A DNA stretch of 64,000 nt, taken from contig BCKQ01000009.1 in NCBI GenBank assembly GCA_001600695.1, positions 434,001-498,000 of the forward strand, written 5' to 3'. The stretch is from Ascoidea asiatica (taxonomy: Eukaryota > Ascomycota > Saccharomycetes > Ascoideales > Ascoideaceae). Position 1 is the first letter of the stretch. Every line of letters begins with the position of its first letter. This document shows positions 21,218-31,956 of this stretch, in pieces. Position numbers and translations under genes: made by a program. The notes under the pieces were generated by a model, which saw only the letters and a list, made by a program, of their open reading frames with translations, did not search any database and had not been told where the DNA came from.

Positions 21218-22153
21218 TCATAAATCATCTTGATCTGAGCCACCACCTAATAGTACAATTTCTTCAATACTTATTATAGTTCCATATTTAATTGGCCCAA
21301 TAAGTGGTTGTTTGATTTTTCCTTGAAAAAGCATACTATTTATTTCTCCAATTATTTCAAAAATTCTCTTTGCACTTAGATTTTTAAAATATTTTTTCAA
21401 AAAATTTTCTGGTAATTTAGATTTATTTTGAATTCTATAAATTGAATAAATTAAACAAACTCCACAAATTTCTTCTTTTTTATACAAAACTGCAACTGGT
21501 AAATTCATTAAAATATCTAAAACTTTCTCAAATTCATTTACTATACTTTCTTTAATATTTGAAAGTAATACTTTTTTTACATTTTTATTTCCACTTGTTT
21601 TTTCTAATTCTTCAATTTCTTCATCAAAACATTCTTTAATATATTCTGTATAATTATCAAATGTAAAATCAAAACATAAAACTTCTAAAGAAATTTCTTC
21701 TAAAAGTTTAATTTGATCTTTGTATGACCAAACTTCTTTATTAAATTTACTTCCAGCAAGTTTATATTGTCCTGCACTATTAACATTTGCTGCTGCTACT
21801 GCAACATTATCTAATCCTCTATGATTTTCTTCAGTTTTGGTTGCTAAAAATGTTAATGTTGCAGACATGATATGATAATCATAATTTTGAATACTTTTTA
21901 TCATATAAAATCTTTGTAACATTATACATGCTGCAATAACTGTTTCTTTTTTAAGTTTTAAAAATGCTCCAAGTCTAGTTATGTAATGACAGCCTCTACT
22001 ACGAATAAAGATCTCTTCTTCAAAACTCATTAATTTTTTTTCATTAAATCTACTAGGAGTTCTTGTTTTTAGATCTTCCAATGTAAAAATCCAATCATTT
22101 TCAGGTAAATCTATCACTTCAGGCCATATTTGTTCTTCATTACTTGCTGACAT
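21218..22153 (-). CDS. P-TEFb-type cyclin (cyclin T/K, Bur2/Pch1-like)
   Basis: Cyclin partner of a transcriptional kinase acting on RNA polymerase II. The ATG complementing 22151-22153 gives 311 residues (MSASNEEQIWP); the frame runs further upstream, but only through a tandem repeat and without another ATG. The opening NDWIFTLEDLKTRTPSR is the Trp-x-Phe...Thr-Pro-Ser block found before the cyclin box of cyclins T and K. The cyclin box follows (TVIAACIMLQRFYMIKSIQ...MSATLTFLATKTEE), with a second fold near residues 210-290. The HHPY motif of cyclin C is absent, so Ssn8 is unlikely. Bur2 versus Ctk2 cannot be settled by eye. Confidence 0.7.
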   Translation of the reverse strand: MSASNEEQIWPEVIDLPENDWIFTLEDLKTRTPSRFNEKKLMSFEEEIFIRSRGCHYITRLGAFLKLKKETVIAACIMLQRFYMIKSIQNYDYHIMSATLTFLATKTEENHRGLDNVAVAAANVNSAGQYKLAGSKFNKEVWSYKDQIKLLEEISLEVLCFDFTFDNYTEYIKECFDEEIEELEKTSGNKNVKKVLLSNIKESIVNEFEKVLDILMNLPVAVLYKKEEICGVCLIYSIYRIQNKSKLPENFLKKYFKNLSAKRIFEIIGEINSMLFQGKIKQPLIGPIKYGTIISIEEIVLLGGGSDQDDL

Positions 22154-22210
22154 TTTATTGAATTTTCTTGAATTTTCTTGAATTTTCTTGAATTTTCTTG
22201 AATTGTCTGA
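22151..22210. repeat. 10-bp tandem repeat at the cyclin 5' end
   Basis: AATTTTCTTG is repeated four times exactly (22161-22200), flanked by one degenerate copy on each side. It lies directly before the cyclin start codon, in its 5' leader. Confidence 0.85.
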
Positions 22211-22733
22211 ATTTCTCCAAAGTTTGACCAATTTTATTATATTCCAATATACTGTTATAAATACAATATAACTTAAAAAGAGTTTATTATTAATCTTTCA
22301 ATTCTTTTTTCTTCACTCTCAGTCTCTTTTAAAAATCATTATCATTATTTTGATTATTCATTGAAATAGTTTATTTTAAAAAATTCCAAGAATAAACTTT
22401 ACTTGTCTTGCCTCTGCTTATTTTCTCGCATTTCCAGACAGGGTAACAGGCAAACTGATCTCATCCCGCACCTTTTTTCTGCTTCAGCGCTGAAATCCCT
22501 GAGATTTTGCAGAAAGAATAATCTTATTTTATTTTATTTTAGTTTATTTTATATATTTTTAAAAGTATTTAGCTGGATTTTATTATTTTAATTTAAAAAA
22601 TTTAATTTGTAATTTAATTAGATATTGGTTGTAATATTGTTCTGGGTATTGATCTGAATCTGAGTTTGGTTTTCGAATTACAAAGCCCATATATTTTTTC
22701 TTATATATTATAATATTCGTTTCTTTTTATAAA
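22154..22733. other. Divergent promoter between the cyclin and U2AF65-like genes
   Basis: Contains the tandem repeat and a small GC-rich island at about 22400-22510. From about 22510 it becomes T-rich leader. There is no ATG in the last 100 bases before the splice donor at 22735. Confidence 0.45.
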
Positions 22734-24550
22734 AGTATGTAACATATCATTTTTTTATTTTTTTTTCAATATATTTATATAATGAGTACTAACAAATGCT
22801 TAAAATCAATTAAGTGGCAGATAACAAATTTATTCCTAAGGAACCTAAAAGTTTCAGGCGGAGAGACTATAAAGATGGAGATGGAGATCGAGATGAAAAA
22901 AGTCGAGTTTCAATTGACAGAAATTCAAAATATCCCAATAATTATCAGAATTCTTATCGAAATAATAGAAGATTTAATCCAAATGAAAGACGAAGAGAAA
23001 GGTCACCTTCAAGATCAAGATCTCCTATGAGAAATGTGGATTTTAGTACAAGGTCAAGGTCATCTCATAATCAATCAAGGGATTATAATAGTAATGGGAA
23101 ATATTCTTCAAATTTTTCTAGAAATTATAAACCACAAAACATACAAAATGATAATTATGTGAATAATAATAACAATAATATAAATAATAATTCTTTTAAT
23201 GAAAGATCAAATTCATCAATAATGGATAATTCCAATTTGAATATGAATCAAAATTTTTTCAATTTTAATAAAACTCAATTTCCAGATATTGAAAAAATTA
23301 ATTCTCTCATTCAGAATAATCAAGATAAAAGTCAACTAACTATTGATGAAAATTGTATTTTATTACCAAAGAATTCAATAGATTCAAAAAGACTAATAGT
23401 TAAAACAAACTTAAAAGATATGAATGATGATATAATAAAGTTAATATGTCAATATATTGAAAATTTTTTTGAAAATATTTCAGAAATTTCTCTTGATAAA
23501 AATAATCAAGAAAAAATTATTTTTTCAAAGTCTCAAATTAAAGATATTTTAATTGTTGAGTTTAAAAGCTCTTTGATAACTACAACTGTAGCTTCCTTAA
23601 ATGGAAATTATATAACAAGTGATGAATCAATAAAATTGATTATTACAAGGCCGCAAACTTATATAATTCCAAAGTATCCATCTTCAACTCTCAATAACGC
23701 CACCACCACCAACAACAACAACAACAACACTAATGGCAGCATTAATAATACTAGCAACAACGGCAATAATACTAAAATAAAATTGAATTTAAATGATGAT
23801 ATAACTAAAAAATTATCAGTTGTTCCAGATTGTTCTGAAAAATTGTCAATTACAAACATTCCAGATTTTATCACCGAAAATGAATTAATGGAAATAATAT
23901 CGGAAATTGGAAAAATAAGAGATTTTGTTTTAATTAAACCAGTGAATCAAGATATCAAAAAACATAAAGGTGTTGCATTTGTTATTTTTGATGATTTTTT
24001 AAAAACTCATGATTATATAAAAAAATTAAATTCAAAAACTTTAGATCAAAAAGAAAACAAATTGAATGTTTTTAAATCATGTTCTGGATATCATCAAGAT
24101 ATTGATATGAATTATTTCAATTTATTAAAATGTGTTAATGGAAATATATTACCAAGAAGTTTAAATTCAAGAATTTTATTAATTTTAAATGCTTTTAGTT
24201 TTAATGTATTAGTTAATAAATCAGGAGAAGATTATTTTGAAACTAATTCTAATGTAAATAATGATTTAACTTTGGATATTAAATCCAAGATAAAAACAAT
24301 TGAAGAAGATTTTTCAAAAGAATGTTCAAAAATTGGAAAAGTTCTAAGTATTAAAATTCCATTGCCAAAAGATTTAAAGTCACTAAAAAATAATATTGAA
24401 AAGATTAGTGTTGGAAAAATATATGTTGAATTTGAAAATTTAGATGATTGTTTACAGGCTAGTAGATTTTTTGTCGGTAAAAGATATTTGGATAGAATAT
24501 TACTAACAAGTTTTTTCAATGAAGAAGCTTTTAATTTGAATTTATATTAA
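22734..24550 (+). CDS. MUD2: U2AF large subunit-like splicing factor (Mud2/U2AF65), start codon split by an intron
   Basis: Branch-point/polypyrimidine-tract binding partner of BBP in early spliceosome assembly. CDS is join(22734, 22815..24550), giving protein MADNKFIPKEPK..., 578 residues. The in-frame exon begins with TG; only splicing to the A at 22734 makes an ATG. An RS-like N-terminal region (RRRERSPSRSRSP, about 60-75) is followed by three RRM-like domains: about 190-280, 340-420 (LSITNIPDFITENEL with GVAFVIFDDF) and a C-terminal UHM-type domain, about 450-570 (VGKIYVEFENLDDCLQASRFFVGKRY then LDRILLTSFF). The final RRM with the GKRY-x-DR motif resembles the U2AF65 UHM. Function is by family resemblance. 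Confidence 0.8.
22735..22814 (+). other. Spliceosomal intron, 80 nt, within the ATG codon
   Basis: Donor GTATGT (22735-22740), T-rich tract (22750-22767), perfect branch site TACTAAC (22787-22793) and acceptor AAG ending at 22814. Joining A22734 to TG at 22815 makes ATG and opens the 578-residue frame. The next AG (22820) would give no in-frame ATG. Unspliced RNA offers ATG-TAA at 22737 and an out-of-frame 82-codon ORF at 22782. Confidence 0.85.
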
Positions 24551-25766
24551 TAAAATTACAAAATAATATAATAAAAAAAATATACAGTATACTAATAAAA
24601 TAGTCATAATATCAATACGATAATAATATTTACTAAATAGGAATTTTTCATTTTTTTTTTTTATTTCCAGAAATTTCCTAGCACCACATGTGATCAAACA
24701 GATTAGATAAAGGTTTGTTTTGTGCTTGTTTTGGATTTGTCTTCAATTTGAAATTTGAAAATTGGAATTTTCAATAAATTGAGACAATCAAAATTTGTAA
24801 AGTCGTATAAATATAAATTGAATTGATTTGAATTAAAGAATGAAAGATTTGTAATCGTAGTCTTTAAAGGGTAGTTCTTGTAAAATTTAATTAGACAAAA
24901 AAAAAATTAATTTCATAAGAAGAAATAGGTTTATAAAGTTATAAAACTTACAAATTTGTTTAAACAGAAATGAGAACCAAATTTGGGAGACACCTGCGTA
25001 AGCAGATAACATGAGCTGAAAAATACTAAATAAGCTGTAAAACTCGGGGCTTTACAGTTTTACTATCTCCAGATTGATGCAACCTACAACCTACTCTCAA
25101 TAACTCGAATGGAGTACAATATTTGAATAATTGGGATAATCTGTAAGACATCTAGAGTTATATGGGTGAGATATGAGAAAAAGTAAGCATATTGTAGTCA
25201 GAAAGTATGAGAAGAATACTTAAATAAAAGCATACACGCTCCAAAGTGATTGGAGAAATAGTACTAAAATCTGATAAAGATTAACCTAACAATAAATTCA
25301 CTTTTCTGTGTATCCGTGGCTATACATCGGGAATCAGCACTTAGAGACTACGGTACAGGCCTGCGGGTAAAATCCGGAAGTGGAGCTTTATGTGGTGTGC
25401 GTTTCTGTGATTGGGAGAAGAAAGTCTCAAAAAACCCAAAAGGAGTATTTCGACTTCCGGTTTAAACAGTTTTCCGCAGTGTCCCGCTGGAAAAAATTAC
25501 TGGAGCTATGTTTGCTTATTATTCCTCTGGACTGGATATAAAAACAGGCTCAATTCTCTGCCCTTTATTCAATTTCTGAAATATATTTTAAAATTTTGGC
25601 TTATTTAGTTGATTAAATCCTTTTAATATTTAATTGATCAATCTTGGTTAATTATAATTCATTTGGATATATTGTATTTTCTCATTATTGGTGTGTTATT
25701 TGCTTTCTTTCTAGCTATTTTGAATAATTTTGCTTTGTTTTCAATTAATTTCACTTATCTTCAAAG
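24551..25766. other. Spacer with a GC-rich island upstream of the ABC transporter
   Basis: No gene supported. The first 700 bases are plain AT-rich sequence. About 25305-25560 is GC-rich and contains CCGGAAGT (25374-25381) and its inverse ACTTCCGG (25453-25460). No Pdr1-type TCCGCGGA site is seen. The last 150 bases are T-rich leader. Confidence 0.45.
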
Positions 25767-28700
25767 ATGAGCTTGAATTCAATATCAAATAATGATATAT
25801 TCCTAAACTCAATGAAAGTATTCAGTAATACTTCTTCTTTACTCGATTGTCAAATATGGGATAAAGATGATTTTTCAAATTGTGGTAGATATTATTACAT
25901 AAATAATTTACCAATTTTCTTTTCTTTGATATTAATTTTAATTTATAATTTTTATTATTTATTCAATTATATCCATTCTTCATTTTCACTTAATAATACT
26001 CAAGATAAATCGAATAATGATGAAAGTAATGAGCCTTTATTATCAAATTCTTCAACAACTCCTTCAAATCAATTAAGTCAATCTAATTATGGTTCAATTT
26101 CAAATTCAAATTCAAATAATTTAGATTCCGCTTTAATCAAAAAAAAACATTTTGATATTGCAATGTTTGAATTCACAACTGTTGATAACAAAGTTCATGG
26201 TAATTATATCAAAATTTATAGAACTCCATTTGAAAATTGTTTATTATTTCTAGAATTATCATTACTTTTAATCAATTTTTTCATCCTAAATTTCTCTTAT
26301 TTCGTTTTCAATAATGTTCATTCAAATAAAGTTCCAATAGATTTATTAACTTTATTAACTTGGGATTATTTATTCATAATTACTTCTTACAGGTTTTATA
26401 ATCTATTTTTAACAAAATCAAAATTCAATGATTCAAGTTCAAATCCAAACTCAAATACAAAATTTTATAATGTATGGTTACAATTATCCTCTATTTATTT
26501 CATATTATTTATTCCATCCTTATTCAACCTGAGATCTATATTCATTGGAAAATTCACTAATAATTCTCAATATTTTTATTATATCTATAATGTTATATTA
26601 GTCTTAATTTTATTTTTCATAAATTGGAATGATAGTATTGGTAATAATAAATTTAATTCAATTTATAAACCCAATTTTAATGATGCATTAAGCCCATCAC
26701 CAGAACCAGTTATTTCTTTATTTAGCTTTATGTTTTTTTCATTTTTAGATCCAATGATTAAATTAGCTAAAGATAAAAATCATAAATTTTCTTTAAATGA
26801 TATTTGGTCTTTAAGAAATGATGATTTTTCATATTTAACTTTAACTAAATTTTATAATTATGAGTTGAGTTTGAATTTAAAATATAAAATTAATGATATA
26901 ACAACAAATATTAATGAAAAGAAAAAAAAAATCTCTTTTGCTTATAAATTATTATCATATTTTTTATTTCCTTTCTTTCTACAAGGTATTTATGTTGCAA
27001 TTTATTCTTTTGGTATTTTTGTTCCAAGTATTCTATTAAAACATTTATTAGAATATATTGATAATCCAAATTCAATTTCTGTTAGTCTTGCATGGTTTTA
27101 TGTACTTTTAATGTTTTCAGTTGGAATTTTGAATTCTTTAATTTATGCTCAAGCTTTATTTATAGGTAGAAGAGTTTGTTTAAGAATGAGATCAATTATT
27201 ATTGGTTTAGTTTATTCAAAAGCTTTAAGAAGAAAAATGTCAAAAGATGTTGATGATGATGAAGAAGATGATGAAAATTCCAAAACCCATTCAAGTGAAT
27301 CTGATAATACAAGTATTTCTTCAAAAGATAAAAATATTGATAAAGTTAAAATTAATGTTGAAGATGCAGATGAAGATGAAGCTAAGAAATTAGAAGCAAA
27401 ACAACAGAAAAAACTTGGTGGTATCATAAATTTAATGGCTGTTGATGCATTCCAAGTTTCTGAACTTTGTGGTTATTTATTTACTTTTGTAACTGCTATT
27501 ATAATGTCAATAACTGCAATGTACCTTTTATTAGATTTATTAGGATGGTCTGCTTTACTTGGTTCTTTAGCTCTAGTTTTATCAATTCCTTTAAATTATT
27601 ATTTTTCAATAAAAGTTGGTGATTTACAAAAAAAAATTCTTTTAATTTCCGATGATAGAATTGCAAAATTAAATGAATTATTCCAAAATATTAGAATTGT
27701 TAAATTTTTTTCTTGGGAAGATAAGTTTTTTAAAACTATAATGAAAGTTAGAAATCTTGAATTAAAAACAATTAAAGAACAAATTATTGTAAGTTTTATT
27801 ATGGAGTTTGTTTCTTATATTACTCCATCAGTTGTAACTTTACTTAGTTTTTATTTTTATATTTATTTTCAACATAAGCCTTTAACAGCTCCAGTTGCTT
27901 TCACTGCTCTTTCTTTTTTTAATCTTTTAAGATTACCTTTAGAAGATATTGCTTGGATGTTTGCAACCGTTAGAAGATCTAAAACCTCTTTAGATCGTAT
28001 ACAAGATTTCCTTGATGAACCTGAAACAACAAAATATGATCAATTAACCTCAGAAAGAGATTCAAATTCACCTTTTATTGGATTTCAAAATGCTTCATTT
28101 TCTTGGAATAGTTCCCATGATTCAAGTAATTCAAATATTGCTAATAAAGGTCATACTGATTTCAAATTGAGAGATTTAAACATTTCATTTGTTCCCGAGA
28201 AATTAAATGTCATTATTGGTCCAACTGGTTCAGGAAAAACTTCTACATTATTAGCTTTATTAGGTGAAATGAACAAATTCGATGGTAAAGTTTTTTTACC
28301 TGGGTTTTTACCGAGAGATGAAATTCCAGTTCATCCAATTACAAAATTGGCTGAAACTGTTGCCTACTGTTCTCAAACCGCTTGGTTATTGAATGGCTCA
28401 ATTAGAGAAAATATTATTTTCGATTCTCAATTTGATGAAAAAAGATATAAAAAGGTTATTGAAGTTTGTGGACTTGAAAGAGACTTGGAAATTTTAGAAG
28501 CAGGAGATGAAACTGAAATTGGTGAAAAAGGTGTCATTTTATCAGGTGGTCAGAAACAAAGAGTTTCTTTAGCAAGGGCTGTGTATTCCTCATCTAAATA
28601 TCTTCTTCTTGATGATTGTTTAAGTGCGGTTGACTCTCATACTGCCTTATGGATTTACGACAATTGTATTAGTGGTCCAATAATGACTAATAGAACTGTT

Positions 28701-31028
28701 CTTTTAGTTTCTCATAATATTGCTTTAACTGTTAAAAACGCTGCACATGTTGTTGTATTGGATAATGGAAGAGTCAAATCTCAAGGAACACCTGAAAAAT
28801 TACTTTTGGAAGGTAATTTAGGTGATGATCAACTTGTCAAATCGTCAATAATGAACTCAGCTTCTTCTTCCGTTGTCAATCTTGATAAATTACAAAATGG
28901 TAATCCTTCTAAATTACTGAAAGTCTTAAGTAAAAAATTAACAGAAGTTCAAGTTGAAGAAGAACTAGAAGATGATGCCGAAAGGTTGAAAAAAAAGGCA
29001 AAAGGAAAATTAGTTCAAGAAGAAACCAAAAGTGATGGAAGTGTTAGCCTTGATGTGTATAGTTTTTACATAAAAACCTTTGGCCCATGGAGTTATTGGG
29101 CTCTCATTGTTGCTTTTTTTGTTGGAGCTCAATTGATTTTAATAAGTCAATCTTGGTGGTTGAGAGTATGGACAAAACATAGTAACGAAATGACTACTCT
29201 TTCTGAAAATTTAGGTGAACATATTTTCATTCCATATACTTCTTTTATCTCTTCTGATAATGCTTTTATCTCTAAAGTTTCTACAGTTGCTACCTTTTTC
29301 AAAAATAGTCTTCAAGAAGCAAAGGTTCAAAATACTCATGATCCAATGTATTATATTGCCATTTATGGTTTAATTGGTTTACTTTTTGCTTTTGCCGGTA
29401 TGATTAAAAATTGTCTTTTATTTTTTGGTGCTTTAAAAACTTCAAATAAAATATTTGCAAAAGTTTTAAATAATGTAATGAGAGCAAAATTAAGATTTTT
29501 TGATACTACACCAATTGGACGTATTATGAATAGATTTTCAAAAGATTTTGAGTCTGTTGATAATGAGTTAGCCCCATATTTTAGAGGTACTTTCAATTGT
29601 ATTATTATTGGTGTTTGTACATTATTGTTAATTATTGGTATAACTCCTATGTTTTTCATTTTTGCAATTTTCATAATGTTAATGTTTTGTGTTGTAGGAG
29701 ATTATTATTTGGCTTTATCCAGAGATTTAAAGAGATATGAATCAATTTCAAAGAGTCCAATACATCAACATTTTACTGAAACTTTAACAGGTGTCATAAC
29801 TATTAGAGCATATGGAGCAGAACATAGATTTATGAAACAAAATCTTCATAAAATAGATGAAAGTAATAGACCATTTTTTTATTTATGGGTTGCAAATAGA
29901 TGGTTATGTTGTAGAATTGATATTTTAGGATCATTTGTTACATTATTTGCAGGATCATTTGTATTATTTAATGTTGATTCATTAGATTCAGGATTAGCAG
30001 GAATTTCATTATCGTATGCTATTTCATTTACAGAATCAGCTCTTTGGTTAGTTAGATTATATGCAATGCTTGAAATGATGATGAATTCAGTTGAAAGATT
30101 ACAAGAATATTTAAATGTTGAACAAGAACCACCTGAAACAGTTTCTTCAGAAATGGAAGCACCAGATAATTGGCCAACTGAAGGTAAAATTGAAATTGAG
30201 AATTTATCACTTAGATATGCACCAGATTTACCAAAAGTTATTAAAAATGTTACATTTACAGTTGAACCAAGAGCTAAAGTTGGAATTGTTGGTAGAACAG
30301 GAGCAGGTAAATCAACTATTATTACTGCTCTTTTTAGATTTATTGATCCAGAAACAGGAAGTATTATAATAGATGGATATGATATTACAAATATTGGATT
30401 AAAAAAATTAAGACAAGGTATAACTATAATTCCTCAAGATCCTACATTATTTACAGGTACTATAAAAAGTAATTTAGATCCATTTGATCAATATTCAGAT
30501 AATGAAATGTATGAAGCATTAATTAGAGTTAATTTATTGAGTAGAGAAGAATTAAATAATATAAATAATTCTATTGAAAATACTAGTGAAAATAGTAATA
30601 TAAGTAATGAAGAAAATCAGAATAAATTTTTAAATTTAAATAATGAAGTTGAAGAAGGAGGTAAAAATTTATCTCAAGGTCAAAGACAATTAATATGTTT
30701 AGCTAGATCAATATTAAGAACTCCAAAGATTATGTTATTAGATGAAGCAACAGCATCAATTGATTATAAATCGGATCATAAAATTCAAGAAACTATAAGA
30801 AATGAATTTGGTAAAAGTACAGTTTTAACAATTGCACATAGATTAAGATCAATTATTGATTATGATAAAATTTTAGTTATGGATGCAGGAGAAGTAGTTG
30901 AATATGATCAACCATATAATTTATTAAAAAAAGAAGATAGTATATTTTATAGTATGTGTTTAAAAAGTGGAGAATTAGATTTATTAATTAATTTAGCTAA
31001 AGAAGCTTATAATAAAGCTAAGAATTAA
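25767..31028 (+). CDS. YBT1: ABCC-family full transporter with TMD0 (YBT1/VMR1 type)
   Basis: Vacuolar-type multidrug-resistance-associated ABC transporter, 1753 residues. The N-terminal extra membrane domain (TMD0, about residues 45-290) places it with Ybt1/Vmr1/Ycf1; the block IGRRVCLRMRSIIIGLVYSKALRRK fits the Ybt1/Vmr1 branch (bile acid and drug transport into the vacuole). NBD1: Walker A GPTGSGKTST at about 817, signature LSGGQKQR at about 925, Walker B ending LLLDDCLSAVD, with Asp in place of the catalytic Glu as usual in ABCC NBD1. NBD2: Walker A GRTGAGKST at about 1507, an Asn/Glu-rich insertion, signature LSQGQRQL, Walker B LLDEATASID, H-loop AHR. An acidic/Ser insertion sits after the third TMD1 helix. 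Symbol is best guess within the branch. Confidence 0.75.
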   Translation: MSLNSISNNDIFLNSMKVFSNTSSLLDCQIWDKDDFSNCGRYYYINNLPIFFSLILILIYNFYYLFNYIHSSFSLNNTQDKSNNDESNEPLLSNSSTTPSNQLSQSNYGSISNSNSNNLDSALIKKKHFDIAMFEFTTVDNKVHGNYIKIYRTPFENCLLFLELSLLLINFFILNFSYFVFNNVHSNKVPIDLLTLLTWDYLFIITSYRFYNLFLTKSKFNDSSSNPNSNTKFYNVWLQLSSIYFILFIPSLFNLRSIFIGKFTNNSQYFYYIYNVILVLILFFINWNDSIGNNKFNSIYKPNFNDALSPSPEPVISLFSFMFFSFLDPMIKLAKDKNHKFSLNDIWSLRNDDFSYLTLTKFYNYELSLNLKYKINDITTNINEKKKKISFAYKLLSYFLFPFFLQGIYVAIYSFGIFVPSILLKHLLEYIDNPNSISVSLAWFYVLLMFSVGILNSLIYAQALFIGRRVCLRMRSIIIGLVYSKALRRKMSKDVDDDEEDDENSKTHSSESDNTSISSKDKNIDKVKINVEDADEDEAKKLEAKQQKKLGGIINLMAVDAFQVSELCGYLFTFVTAIIMSITAMYLLLDLLGWSALLGSLALVLSIPLNYYFSIKVGDLQKKILLISDDRIAKLNELFQNIRIVKFFSWEDKFFKTIMKVRNLELKTIKEQIIVSFIMEFVSYITPSVVTLLSFYFYIYFQHKPLTAPVAFTALSFFNLLRLPLEDIAWMFATVRRSKTSLDRIQDFLDEPETTKYDQLTSERDSNSPFIGFQNASFSWNSSHDSSNSNIANKGHTDFKLRDLNISFVPEKLNVIIGPTGSGKTSTLLALLGEMNKFDGKVFLPGFLPRDEIPVHPITKLAETVAYCSQTAWLLNGSIRENIIFDSQFDEKRYKKVIEVCGLERDLEILEAGDETEIGEKGVILSGGQKQRVSLARAVYSSSKYLLLDDCLSAVDSHTALWIYDNCISGPIMTNRTVLLVSHNIALTVKNAAHVVVLDNGRVKSQGTPEKLLLEGNLGDDQLVKSSIMNSASSSVVNLDKLQNGNPSKLLKVLSKKLTEVQVEEELEDDAERLKKKAKGKLVQEETKSDGSVSLDVYSFYIKTFGPWSYWALIVAFFVGAQLILISQSWWLRVWTKHSNEMTTLSENLGEHIFIPYTSFISSDNAFISKVSTVATFFKNSLQEAKVQNTHDPMYYIAIYGLIGLLFAFAGMIKNCLLFFGALKTSNKIFAKVLNNVMRAKLRFFDTTPIGRIMNRFSKDFESVDNELAPYFRGTFNCIIIGVCTLLLIIGITPMFFIFAIFIMLMFCVVGDYYLALSRDLKRYESISKSPIHQHFTETLTGVITIRAYGAEHRFMKQNLHKIDESNRPFFYLWVANRWLCCRIDILGSFVTLFAGSFVLFNVDSLDSGLAGISLSYAISFTESALWLVRLYAMLEMMMNSVERLQEYLNVEQEPPETVSSEMEAPDNWPTEGKIEIENLSLRYAPDLPKVIKNVTFTVEPRAKVGIVGRTGAGKSTIITALFRFIDPETGSIIIDGYDITNIGLKKLRQGITIIPQDPTLFTGTIKSNLDPFDQYSDNEMYEALIRVNLLSREELNNINNSIENTSENSNISNEENQNKFLNLNNEVEEGGKNLSQGQRQLICLARSILRTPKIMLLDEATASIDYKSDHKIQETIRNEFGKSTVLTIAHRLRSIIDYDKILVMDAGEVVEYDQPYNLLKKEDSIFYSMCLKSGELDLLINLAKEAYNKAKN

Positions 31029-31452
31029 AAAAAAATTTATAAGAAAAAAATTACCAAAAAATTACCAAAAAATTACCAAAAAATTACCAAAAAATTACCA
31101 AAAAATTATAAAAGAAATTCTAATAAAAAATTAAAGTAAAGCCTAAATGTGATATAATTTAATTTTTTTCTTCTGTTTATAAGTATTTTCTCCGAAATGC
31201 AATTTGTTTTTATATATAAATATATTTACTGTGGCTGTTTTTTTTTTTTTAAATTTTTTTAAATTTTTTCATATATATATAGATATATATACTGTATATA
31301 TATTTTTTTTCATTTATTTTTATTATTTTTTCTATTCATCCTCATTATCATTTTAATTCATTGATATTCCATAATTTTTGGAATGTTAAATAATGATTAT
31401 AATTATTTTTATTATATAGTTTCAAATTCAATAATATCTATTCATTTTTACA
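31029..31452. other. Convergent 3' spacer with an 11-bp tandem repeat
   Basis: 3' flanks of the ABC transporter and DAD3. TTACCAAAAAA is repeated five times with an exact 11-base period (31051-31105), just after the transporter stop. Further on are T runs and an ATATAT stretch (31270-31305), fitting yeast 3'-end signals. No gene. Confidence 0.7.
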
Positions 31453-31557
31453 TTAAGAATAATGATTATCTCTTAAATCTTTTAGATTTCTAGTTGATTC
31501 ATATTCTGGAACTGCATTATCTTTACTTAACTCCATAGTTGAATCCAATTCAATTTG

Positions 31558-31590
<33 letters not shown>

Positions 31591-31956
31591 GTTGTTATTA
31601 TTATTATAATTTTGATAATTAATTAAATCATTATCATTAATTGGAGGTAAATTTGATTGAATTTGAGTTCCAGAATTTTGTTCATTTAAAATAAATGCAA
31701 ATATTGAAATTTTAAAAATCATATAAACATATGATATTCTTTTATCTAAAATTTCTAAATTTTTTGATAATTTTAAAAAACTTTCACTATTTATTTTTTT
31801 TAATAATAAATCAATTTGTTTTAAATTATTTAATAAAATTTTATATTCTGAAATTATATGTCTTTTTAATTGAGTTTTTGAAATTGAATTTAAATTATTT
31901 GAAATTGATAAATCAGAATCATCTTCAATTATTTTGGAATTTGAATCTGAATTCAT
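31453..31956 (-). CDS. DAD3: DASH/Dam1 complex subunit Dad3-like
   Basis: Small helical subunit of the DASH ring that couples kinetochores to microtubules. Residues about 28-90 align by eye with Dad3: ISEYKILLNNLKQIDLLLKKI matches the first helix, and LEILDKRISYVYMIFKISIFAFIL matches the hallmark second helix (in S. cerevisiae a Lys-Ile-Gly...Ser-Val-Tyr-Ser-Leu-Ile-Leu pattern). At 167 residues it is longer than Dad3 (about 94). The extra length is an acidic N-terminal tail and a C-terminal tail containing an Asn run coded by an (ATT)n repeat at 31560-31610. ATG complement at 31954-31956. Confidence 0.7.
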
